The notes beneath the pieces were generated by a model. That model did no database searches. It was not told the DNA's origin and saw nothing but the letters and a program-made list of their open reading frames with translations. This document shows, piece after piece, positions 1 to 5,534 of a stretch of DNA of 5,534 nt. Location of the stretch: the NCBI GenBank assembly GCA_023136785.1, contig JAGLQP010000153.1, positions 1 through 5,534 on the forward strand, given 5' to 3'. Every line of letters starts with the position of its first letter. Positions within the stretch are counted from its first letter, which is position 1. Origin of the DNA: Spirochaetales bacterium. GTDB lineage: Bacteria; Spirochaetota; Spirochaetia; SZUA-6; DRHE01. The translations under genes and the position numbers were made by a program.

Positions 1-489
1 GGAGACCCGGGCGCCGATCCACAGGTCGAGGCAGGGGTGGTTGAGCACCGCCGGTCCCTCCGAGCTGACAGGGCGTATCTCCTGAACAATGTCGTTGCCT
101 ACGCGGTCCTCGAAGATGATCCACTTGGTCAGATCGGGAATCTCATAGCCAACCAGATCGATCGTCTCTCGTCGGTTCTCTCCGCGTTTCAAGGGTACGG
201 AGATCGTCTGAGACACGTAGGAAGGGGCGCTGATCTCCAACGTCGCCTCTCCCGGTTCGAGGTGGGTAAAGGTCTGGGTTACCGGACCCCGGTCGGACTG
301 AAAATGGGATCGGATCGCCCTGTCCTGGAGGCGAAAGGTCGCGTCCCAGACCCAGTCCTTGCTTACCGCGTCGCGCACCTGGAACTCCAAGATGGTATCA
401 ACAGGATTCATGGTCAGGTAGACCACCACAGCCACCGCGACGATGATAACTACGACCAGGACAGGAATCAGTATTCTTCTCGTCTTCAT
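1..489 (-). CDS. Membrane-anchored hypothetical protein with extracytoplasmic beta-rich domain (C-terminus cut by window edge)
   Basis: Reading leftward from an ATG at 489, the frame stays open for 163 codons to base 1 with no stop, so the C-terminus lies outside the window. The start follows a GAGGGA-type ribosome site about 8 bases upstream. The N-terminus is MKTRR followed by an almost purely aliphatic stretch (residues 6-25, rich in V and I). This suggests an uncleaved signal anchor with the basic end in the cytoplasm and the rest outside. Residues about 34-112 have alternating hydrophobic residues and the segment THLEPGEATLEISAP (75-89), followed by repeated short strands. This resembles a PEGA or carboxypeptidase-regulatory-like beta sandwich, an analogy by eye only. 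Residues 113-163 (LVGYEIPDL, IIFEDRVG, GPAVLNHPCLDLWIG) look like a second domain that I do not recognise. The gene is transcribed divergently from the hydantoinase operon, so a shared function is not implied. The coding call is firm because codon use is natural and the anchor is well formed. The function is unknown. Confidence 0.82.
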   Translation of the reverse strand, partial: MKTRRILIPVLVVVIIVAVAVVVYLTMNPVDTILEFQVRDAVSKDWVWDATFRLQDRAIRSHFQSDRGPVTQTFTHLEPGEATLEISAPSYVSQTISVPLKRGENRRETIDLVGYEIPDLTKWIIFEDRVGNDIVQEIRPVSSEGPAVLNHPCLDLWIGARVS

Positions 490-541
490 GTAGGTTCCCT
501 CGTTTGGTAGTTAGAAAAGGTATCCCAAAAGATATGTCTAC

Positions 542-561
542 CTGCGGCCTGACGGCCGCAG
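542..561. repeat. Perfect 8-bp inverted repeat (GC-rich hairpin) in the intergenic region
   Basis: CTGCGGCC at 542-549 is repeated in inverted form as GGCCGCAG at 554-561, separated by the tetraloop TGAC. It lies 53 bases upstream of the leftward start codon and inside that gene's predicted leader. It is not followed directly by a clean T-run on either strand, so it is not a convincing intrinsic terminator. It could be a leader hairpin or a protein-binding site. Confidence 0.6.
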
Positions 562-606
562 CCAATATCAATTTTGTTCCCTCTAAAATTCGTGCACCAG
601 CAGCCT

Positions 607-634
607 ATTGTACTGGGAAATCTAAGATAATCAA
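607..634 (-). promoter_or_regulatory. Putative sigma70-type promoter for the leftward membrane-protein gene
   Basis: On the minus strand a -35 box TTGATT (bases 634-629) and a -10 box TACAAT (612-607) are separated by 16 bases. The -10 matches the consensus at five of six positions and the -35 at four of six. Transcription would begin near base 600 and give a leader of roughly 110 bases before the ATG at 489, containing the hairpin at 542-561. Found by eye, so it is a prediction only. Confidence 0.45.
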
Positions 635-662
635 GGGGGAAAAATGCTGCGGAGATTTTCTG

Positions 663-691
663 TTGACATATTCTCGGCGCTCCTGTATAGG
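663..691 (+). promoter_or_regulatory. Putative sigma70-type promoter for the hyuA-hyuB-opine dehydrogenase operon
   Basis: A perfect -35 hexamer TTGACA (663-668) is followed after the ideal 17-base spacer by TATAGG (686-691), which matches the -10 consensus at the first four positions. Transcription would start near 698, leaving a leader of about 20 bases that contains the strong ribosome site at 707-713 just before the ATG at 719. The promoter lies inside the possible N-terminal extension of hyuA that starts at 644, so it also argues for the shorter protein. Confidence 0.5.
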
Positions 692-706
692 AAGAAAACA
701 CCAGAG

Positions 707-713
707 GGGGAGG
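707..713 (+). promoter_or_regulatory. Ribosome binding site that sets the hyuA start at 719
   Basis: GGGGAGG ends five bases before the ATG at 719. This is a strong Shine-Dalgarno match at good spacing. The protein starting there opens with MKFRVGVDTGGTFTD, which is how members of this family normally begin. A second purine-rich stretch (AGGGGG, 634-639) precedes the alternative ATG at 644 and explains why a longer frame is open. Confidence 0.75.
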
Positions 714-718
714 CAGGC

Positions 719-2788
719 ATGAAGTTCAGAGTCGGGGTGGATACCGGGGGTACCTTCACCGATTGCGTGGTCATCGACGAACAGGGCGACGTTCACACTT
801 TCAAGGAGCTGTCCACTCCCAAAGATCCCTCCATCGGGCTGTACAACGTCATTCGCAAAGCGGCCACGCATTTCGGCAAGAGCCTCGAGGAGTTCCTCCC
901 CGAACTGGATTTTTTCGCCCACGGCACTACCGTAGCAACCAATACCCTGCTGACTTCAACCGGCGCCAAGACCGGGCTGATCCTGACCGCGGGGTTTCGG
1001 GATACCCTGGAGATGCGCCGGGCCCACAAGGAGAATATCTGGGATCTCTACCTGCCCTTCCCTGCGCCCCTCGTGCCCCGTTACCTGCGCCGTCCCGTTC
1101 GGGAACGCATCGACTTCCGGGGAGAGGTGGTGCAGAGCCTCGAGAAGGAGGATGTCCGGGAAGCCTGCCGCCTGTTTCAGAGAGAGGAGGTGGAAGCGGT
1201 GGCCGTCTGTACCCTCTTCTCCTTTCTCAACGATCTCCACGAGAGGGAGATCCGGGAAATCGTGACTCGGGAGCTGCCCGATGTCTTTGTCTCCATCTCC
1301 TCGGAGGTGCTACCCCAGATTCGAGAGTACGAGCGCATGTCCACCACCGTGGCCAACGCCTATGTAGGTCCCAAGCTCACCGTGTACCTGTCGAATCTCG
1401 AGAAGGAGCTGCGGGGTGACGGTCTGAGTCGCGCCTTCTATGTGACAGCCTCCAATGGAGGAGTGATGACCGCGGAGACGGCGATCCGCCAGGCCTCGGC
1501 CACGCTTCTCTCCGGACCCGCCGCCGGGGCGGTGGGGGCGGTATTCTTCGCCGGACTGCTGGAGAGGGAGAACCTGATACTCATGGACATGGGCGGGACC
1601 TCCTTCGATGTGACCCTGGTATCCGGGGGTAAGGTTACCCTGAGCACGGAGGGAGAGATCGCCGGCTACAGGATCGCAAAACCGATGATCGACATCAACA
1701 CCATCGGAGCGGGGGGCGGTTCCATCGCCTGGCTGGACAGGGGGGGAATGCTCAAGGTGGGGCCCGCTTCCGCCGGATCGGATCCCGGCCCGGTGTGCTA
1801 CGACCTGGGCGGGGACAAGCCGACCGTGACCGATGCCAACCTGATTCTGGGATACCTGAACGAGGATTACTTCCTCGGCGGTGAGATGAAGGTCGACCTG
1901 GACAGGGCCAAGGACGCACTCAAACGGGAGATCGCCGATCCCCTCGGGATGGAGGAAACCGAAGCCGCGGCGGGGATCTTCAAGATCAGCAATCAGAACA
2001 TGGCCGACGCCACCAAGGTTGTGTCTGTGCAGCGGGGCTACGATCCCCGTGAGCACTCCCTGGTCAGCGCCGGAGGTGCCTGCTCGATTCACGCCTGCAA
2101 GATCGCCGAAGAGGTGGGCTGCCGGACCGTGATCGTACCGAGAGCCGCCTCGGTGTTTTGTGCTCTGGGAATGCTCGAGTCGGACATCCGTCTGGACAAC
2201 GTGCGTACCTTCAATGCCTTGCTTCCAGACGTCGATCTGAAAGGGTTCAACGAAACGATCCGGGAGGTGGAGGACAAATCCCTACGGGAGCTGTTGCAGG
2301 AGGGTGTGGAGAGGCGGCGGGCCCGGCTCTTGCGCTACCTCGACGTTCGCTACGGGGGGCAGCACCACGAGGTCACCATAGAGATTCCCCAAGACTGTAC
2401 AATAGAAGAGAAGCATCTGGAAACGATCGCCCAGACCTTCCACCAGGCCCACGAGCGGCTGTACACCTACTCCACGCCGGAGAGCCCTCTGGAGATCATG
2501 AACCTGCGCATCACCGCGCTCGGCAGGGTGGACAAGGCCGGCCTGGACGCTCAGGCAGGGGCGGCGGAACGTTCCGATCCCGCGGAAGCGCTGAAGGGCA
2601 GCAGAACTGTATACTTTCAGGGCGGATTTCGGGAAACCCCGGTGTACGACCGCAGCCCACTGCAGCCGGGCATGGAGATCGAAGGACCGGCGGTGATCGA
2701 GGAGCGCATCACCACGGTGATCCTCCACCCCGGCTGGAGCATGAAGATCGATGGCTACGGGAATATCGTGATGGAGGTACAGGAATGA
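719..2788 (+). CDS. hyuA: ATP-dependent hydantoinase/oxoprolinase family protein, subunit A (HyuA)
   Basis: This 689-residue cytoplasmic protein belongs to the hydantoinase A / 5-oxoprolinase N-terminal family, which binds ATP and activates a cyclic amide or ketone carbonyl. Visible motifs are DTGGTFTD (residues 8-15, phosphate-binding loop of the ASKHA-type fold), HGTTVATN (68-75), REYERMSTTVANAY (202-215), SGPAAGAVGA (from 265), a second phosphate loop DMGGTSFD (290-297), DINTIGAGGGS (325-335) and GPASAGSDPGPVCY (348-361). The C-terminal region has the usual DVRYGGQHHE (542-551), HERLYTY (578-584) and EGPAVI (655-660). Length is typical for stand-alone HyuA. The start at 719 is preferred over 644 because of the ribosome site, the family N-terminus and a promoter between the two. 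Its stop overlaps the hyuB start as ATGA. Where many relatives read FGGAGPLHA, this one reads SAGGACSIHA (450-459). Family assignment is secure. The substrate (hydantoin, 5-oxoproline, another lactam or a ketone) cannot be decided from sequence. Confidence 0.95.
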   Translation: MKFRVGVDTGGTFTDCVVIDEQGDVHTFKELSTPKDPSIGLYNVIRKAATHFGKSLEEFLPELDFFAHGTTVATNTLLTSTGAKTGLILTAGFRDTLEMRRAHKENIWDLYLPFPAPLVPRYLRRPVRERIDFRGEVVQSLEKEDVREACRLFQREEVEAVAVCTLFSFLNDLHEREIREIVTRELPDVFVSISSEVLPQIREYERMSTTVANAYVGPKLTVYLSNLEKELRGDGLSRAFYVTASNGGVMTAETAIRQASATLLSGPAAGAVGAVFFAGLLERENLILMDMGGTSFDVTLVSGGKVTLSTEGEIAGYRIAKPMIDINTIGAGGGSIAWLDRGGMLKVGPASAGSDPGPVCYDLGGDKPTVTDANLILGYLNEDYFLGGEMKVDLDRAKDALKREIADPLGMEETEAAAGIFKISNQNMADATKVVSVQRGYDPREHSLVSAGGACSIHACKIAEEVGCRTVIVPRAASVFCALGMLESDIRLDNVRTFNALLPDVDLKGFNETIREVEDKSLRELLQEGVERRRARLLRYLDVRYGGQHHEVTIEIPQDCTIEEKHLETIAQTFHQAHERLYTYSTPESPLEIMNLRITALGRVDKAGLDAQAGAAERSDPAEALKGSRTVYFQGGFRETPVYDRSPLQPGMEIEGPAVIEERITTVILHPGWSMKIDGYGNIVMEVQE
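2773..2788 (+). promoter_or_regulatory. hyuB ribosome site and ATGA stop-start overlap with hyuA
   Basis: GGAGG at 2773-2777 sits seven bases before the hyuB ATG at 2785, and the hyuA stop TGA (2786-2788) overlaps that ATG. The site lies within the last codons of hyuA, a classic arrangement for translational coupling and for making two partner subunits in matched amounts. It also rules out the much longer open frame reaching back to 2158 as the true hyuB start. Confidence 0.85.
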
Positions 2789-4593
2789 GCGTTCATCCCG
2801 ATCGAAAGAAGGAGTTCGAAGGCGCGAGTGATCCCATCACCCTGTCTGTGATCTACAACCGCCTGTTGACGATAAACGAGGAGATGGGCATCACCATGAT
2901 CAACACCTCGATCTCGCCGATCTTTGCGGAGGTGCACGATTTTTCCTGCGCCATCTGCGATTGGGACAACCGCATCGTTGCTCAAATCGACGGGGTTCCC
3001 TCCCACACGGCCTCGGTCATGGAGGCGGTCAAGGCGATCAGCCGGGAATTCGGAGAGGATATCCACCCGGGGGATGTCTTCGTGCTCAACGATCCCTATC
3101 TCGGCGGCACCCATCTTCCCGATGTGACCATCATGAAGCCCGTCTTCTACGACGGGGAGCTGCAGTTCGTGGCCATCAATCGGGCTCATCACGGAGATGT
3201 GGGGGGAATGGAACCGGGTTCCTACGCCCCCGGGGCCACCGAACTGTTTCACGAAGGCATCCGCATCCCGCCGCTGAGGATCTACCGGGAGGAGCAACCG
3301 ATCATGGATGTGCTGAACATGATCCGCATCAACACCCGCATGCCCGATGCCCTGTGGGTGGACATAAAGGCCCAGGTGGCCTCCTGTCGGGTGGCGGAGC
3401 GGCGCATCCTCGAGCTCCTGGAGAAGTACGGGGTGGAGAAGACCCGGCGGAGGATCGAAGAGATCCACCAGTACGCCGAGCGGCGCATGCGCCTGGAGAT
3501 CGCCCGGCTCAATGACGGGGTGTACCAGGGGGAGAGCTTCCTCGATTCGGACGGATTCAGCGATGACCCGATCCGCATCAAGGTCGGCATCACCATCAAG
3601 GGGGATGAGGCCTTCGTGGATTTTACCGGTTCCGACGACCAGGTTACCGGCTTCGTCAACTCCCCCCTGGCCAATACCGCCACCTGCGTCTACGTGGCCT
3701 TCCTGACCACGGTGACCACCCCGGATATTCCCCACAACGAGGGGGTGTACCGGCCGATCCACATCGAGGCTCCGGAGGGCTGCGTGGTTAATCCCCGCTT
3801 TCCCGCACCGGTGGCCTCCTGCACCCTGGATACGGCCTGTGCCATCCTGGAGGCCTGCTGGATCGCTCTCTCCAAGGTCCTGCCCGAGCGGGTGCCTGCG
3901 GGCTGGAACCGCTGGAACGGTCCCACCATCACAGGGATCGATCCACGAAACGAAAACTTTTACGTGATGTTCGGGTTCAATGGTTTCGGCGGGGCCGGCG
4001 GCATGCCCGGCATGGACGGGCGCCACTACATCGGCGACGGCATCGATCTGGGAGGCCTGATCGCGCCGAATATCGAAACCAACGAGATGGATTATCCTCA
4101 TCTGACCGAGTTCAATGAGTTCATCACCGATTCCTGCGGGGCCGGCAAGTTCCGGGGCGGCTGCGGGGCCAAGTACAGGATCCGCCTGTATGACGAGAAT
4201 CCCACCCTGGTCATGTTCGGCGATGGCAAGGTGCATCCTCCCTACGGCCTGTTCGGTGGCAAGCCCGGTTCCTGCAACCTGGCCTACATCAACGAGGGCC
4301 GGGAGGGGCAGCGGGAGCTGAAGGCCAAGGAACTGGTGCAGCTCGCCAAGTACGACACCTATACCAGCTACCCCTCCGGGGGAGGCGGCTGGGGCGATCC
4401 CCTGGAACGGGATCCTGAAGCGGTACGCCTCGATGCCCGCAACCAGATCATCTCAGTGGGCAGCGCCCGCGAGATGTACGGCGTGGTGTTGGAAGGGGAG
4501 AAGTTGGAGGTGAACGTGAGGAAAACCGCAGAACTTCGTGGGGCTGCGCGAAGCGCGAAGACAAGCGCGAAGAAAGGAAGCAGGAATGGCTGA
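2785..4593 (+). CDS. hyuB: ATP-dependent hydantoinase/oxoprolinase family protein, subunit B (HyuB)
   Basis: This 602-residue protein is the hydantoinase B partner of HyuA. In this family the two subunits form one enzyme that activates and opens a cyclic amide, or carboxylates a ketone, at the expense of ATP. Hallmarks are DPITLSVIYNRL (16-27), NDPYLGGTHLPD (102-113), RAHHGDVGG (133-141), the segment NIETNEMDYPHLTEFNEF followed by DSCGAGKFRGGCG (449-461), and SGGGGWGDPLERDPEAV (531-547), which closes the conserved part. The His and Asp residues of the NDP and AHH motifs are the expected active-site or metal-site positions. At about 600 residues it is much nearer to hydantoinase B proteins than to the longer acetone carboxylase subunit, from my knowledge of family sizes. 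Odd points are two cysteines in the DSGGAG-type motif where glycine is usual, and a basic tail after residue 585 (SAKTSAKKGSRNG). It overlaps hyuA by 4 bases and the next gene by 8. Substrate unknown. Confidence 0.95.
   Translation: MSVHPDRKKEFEGASDPITLSVIYNRLLTINEEMGITMINTSISPIFAEVHDFSCAICDWDNRIVAQIDGVPSHTASVMEAVKAISREFGEDIHPGDVFVLNDPYLGGTHLPDVTIMKPVFYDGELQFVAINRAHHGDVGGMEPGSYAPGATELFHEGIRIPPLRIYREEQPIMDVLNMIRINTRMPDALWVDIKAQVASCRVAERRILELLEKYGVEKTRRRIEEIHQYAERRMRLEIARLNDGVYQGESFLDSDGFSDDPIRIKVGITIKGDEAFVDFTGSDDQVTGFVNSPLANTATCVYVAFLTTVTTPDIPHNEGVYRPIHIEAPEGCVVNPRFPAPVASCTLDTACAILEACWIALSKVLPERVPAGWNRWNGPTITGIDPRNENFYVMFGFNGFGGAGGMPGMDGRHYIGDGIDLGGLIAPNIETNEMDYPHLTEFNEFITDSCGAGKFRGGCGAKYRIRLYDENPTLVMFGDGKVHPPYGLFGGKPGSCNLAYINEGREGQRELKAKELVQLAKYDTYTSYPSGGGGWGDPLERDPEAVRLDARNQIISVGSAREMYGVVLEGEKLEVNVRKTAELRGAARSAKTSAKKGSRNG
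4546..4572 (+). repeat. Three copies of GCGCGAAG at the 3' end of hyuB
   Basis: The octamer GCGCGAAG occurs at 4546-4553, 4553-4560 (sharing one base with the first) and 4565-4572. It encodes the basic A/S/K/R-rich tail of HyuB. The CGAAG part can also pair with CTTCG at 4534-4538 to make a small hairpin just before the next gene's ribosome site. This could be simple slippage in a weakly constrained tail. Confidence 0.55.
4574..4593 (+). promoter_or_regulatory. Ribosome site and 8-base overlap joining hyuB to the opine dehydrogenase gene
   Basis: AAGGAAG at 4574-4580 lies five bases before the ATG at 4586, and the hyuB stop TGA is at 4591-4593, so the two reading frames overlap by eight bases. 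This supports co-transcription and coupled translation. It fixes the dehydrogenase start, since the protein then begins directly with its nucleotide-binding strand. Confidence 0.8.
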
Positions 4594-5534
4594 CGTTCAC
4601 AAAGTTGCCGTGCTGGGAGCGGGAAACGGCGGTTTCATGTGCGCCGCCGATATGGGTCTGGCCGGATACGAAGTCGCTCTTTTCAGCAGAAACATCGAGA
4701 AGATCAAAGGAGTGAAACACCGGGGCGGCATCGAGATTCTCGACATCGACAGCGAACCCACGGGCCGGTTTGGCAAGGTGACCTGCGCGACCGATGACAT
4801 CGCCGAAGCTGTCAGGGGCGCCCAGGTCATCCTCAACCCGGTTCCCTTCTTTGTCTGCGAGGAGTACGCCCGTCTGGCCGCGCCCCATCTCGAGGAGGGG
4901 CAGGTGGTGCTGCACCTCGGCAAGGGCGGGGCCTCCCTGACCTGGGCCAAGGTGCTGCGGGAGCTGGGGAAGAAAGAAAAGATCTACCTGGCCGACTGCA
5001 ACACCCTTCCCTACGGGGCTTCCCGCAGGGGGGATGCCCAGGTCCGCCTGGAAAGCCGGGTGTTCAATCTGATCATCGCCACCTTTCCCGCAAAAGAAAT
5101 CGATCACGTGGCCGTGATCGTAGAGACGGTTTTTCCCTCCGACAAGGGATACTCCATCCGCCGGGCTCAGAATGCGGTGGATACGATCCTGGTGGACTAC
5201 AATGCCATCACCCACACACCGCCGATGATCTGCAACGCCGGTCGGATCGAGTCGGGGGATCAGGATTTTCACCTGTTTGGTAAAAAGGAGAACACCCCGG
5301 GGGTGGTCCGGCTGATCGAGCGAATCGACAGGGAACGGATGGCCATCGGGGAGAAGCTCGGTTTGAAACAGTATCCCCTTGAGGAGGAGATCCTGATGGT
5401 CAAGTGGAATCCCCACGGAGAGGACCATGTGCTGCCCCTCTTTGAAGCCATCCACACCCCCTTCCTCGAGGTCTGTGAAGGTCCCTTTCGGCTGGACACC
5501 CGCCACCTGACCGAGGACATCCCCTACGGGCTGG
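4586..5534 (+). CDS. NAD/NADP octopine/nopaline (opine) dehydrogenase family protein, C-terminus cut by window edge
   Basis: The frame is open from the ATG at 4586 to the right edge, giving 316 visible residues. Residues 5-35 form a Rossmann entry strand and dinucleotide loop, HKVAVLGAGNGG (5-16), followed by a helix and the strand VALFSR (30-35). This places the cofactor-binding domain first, as in opine dehydrogenases. The second domain has THTPPMICNAGRIE (209-222) and, at the very end, RHLTEDIPYGL (306-316). In characterised relatives the catalytic His and Asp fall in these two motifs, here probably H210 and D311. Family members reversibly and reductively condense an amino acid with a 2-oxo acid to form an N-(carboxyalkyl) amino acid, or oxidise such a compound, using NAD(H) or NADP(H). 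Family length is around 350-400 residues, so most of the protein is present. Genes of this family are often annotated without a known substrate. Placement behind hyuAB suggests a catabolic role. Family call is strong, exact reaction unknown. Confidence 0.9.
   Translation, partial: MADVHKVAVLGAGNGGFMCAADMGLAGYEVALFSRNIEKIKGVKHRGGIEILDIDSEPTGRFGKVTCATDDIAEAVRGAQVILNPVPFFVCEEYARLAAPHLEEGQVVLHLGKGGASLTWAKVLRELGKKEKIYLADCNTLPYGASRRGDAQVRLESRVFNLIIATFPAKEIDHVAVIVETVFPSDKGYSIRRAQNAVDTILVDYNAITHTPPMICNAGRIESGDQDFHLFGKKENTPGVVRLIERIDRERMAIGEKLGLKQYPLEEEILMVKWNPHGEDHVLPLFEAIHTPFLEVCEGPFRLDTRHLTEDIPYGL

Noticed and set aside
37..510. Rightward open frame of 157 codons at the left edge
   Set aside because: It lies opposite the leftward membrane-protein frame. 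Its product is low-complexity, rich in H, R and D, and has no domain. The leftward reading has a proper anchor and ribosome site.
542..575. Intrinsic terminator at the intergenic hairpin
   Set aside because: No run of T follows the stem directly on either strand. On the plus strand the next T-run (ATTTTG) is about 10 bases away and short.
504..722. Small open frames on both strands across the intergenic region (486-701 minus, 504-722 plus)
   Set aside because: They run through the predicted promoters and hairpin, lack convincing ribosome sites and have no recognisable product.
1310..2092. Antisense open frame (260 codons) opposite hyuA
   Set aside because: It mirrors conserved hyuA motifs in GC-rich sequence and has no ribosome site or family likeness.
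2158..2784. Upstream 209-codon extension of the hyuB frame
   Set aside because: It overlaps the conserved C-terminal part of hyuA in another frame and gives an R/G/P-rich nonsense sequence. The ATGA start at 2785 with GGAGG fits the family N-terminus.
2755..4236. Long antisense open frame (493 codons) opposite hyuB
   Set aside because: It is a codon-bias shadow on GC-rich DNA. The product is H-, D-, G- and P-rich, has no recognisable domain, and starts within the strongest motifs of hyuB.
719..4593. Acetone carboxylase subunits as an alternative name for HyuA and HyuB
   Set aside because: HyuB at 602 residues is much shorter than the matching acetone carboxylase subunit as I know it, and no third subunit follows directly. 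The next gene is an opine dehydrogenase.
4448..5506. Long antisense open frame (352 codons) opposite the opine dehydrogenase gene
   Set aside because: The sense strand carries a complete Rossmann motif and catalytic motifs in an uninterrupted frame. The antisense product has no family features.

Overview
The window is GC-rich bacterial DNA with dense coding. There are two divergent transcription units separated by a 229-base, visibly more AT-rich intergenic region (490-718). The four protein-coding genes are one leftward gene cut by the left edge (489 to 1) and a rightward three-gene operon (719 to beyond 5534). The last gene of that operon is cut by the right edge. Shine-Dalgarno sequences and sigma70-like promoter elements point to a bacterium. 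The window has no rRNA or marker gene, so the lineage cannot be fixed. The style of the left-hand protein and the base composition make me think of a free-living spirochaete or another GC-rich anaerobe, but this is a weak guess.

Left unit: a protein with one N-terminal membrane anchor and an extracytoplasmic, beta-rich region somewhat like PEGA or carboxypeptidase-regulatory domains. It has no recognisable function, and its C-terminus lies outside the window.

Intergenic region: a leftward promoter (607-634) and a rightward promoter (663-691) sit back to back, with their -35 boxes 28 bases apart. An 8-bp perfect hairpin (542-561) lies in the presumed leader of the leftward gene. The rightward promoter lies downstream of the longest possible hydantoinase A start (644), which favours the start at 719.

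Right unit: hyuA (ATP-dependent hydantoinase/oxoprolinase subunit A, 689 aa), hyuB (subunit B, 602 aa) and a member of the NAD/NADP octopine/nopaline (opine) dehydrogenase family (first 316 residues visible). hyuA and hyuB overlap by 4 bases (ATGA). hyuB and the dehydrogenase gene overlap by 8 bases. This tight packing implies co-transcription and translational coupling.

HyuA and HyuB together normally activate a cyclic amide or ketone with ATP and hydrolyse or carboxylate it. Opine dehydrogenases reversibly join or split an amino acid and a 2-oxo acid at a secondary amine. A reasonable but unproven reading is a catabolic route in which HyuAB opens a lactam and the dehydrogenase then splits the resulting secondary-amine dicarboxylate. 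The true substrate cannot be read from sequence alone.
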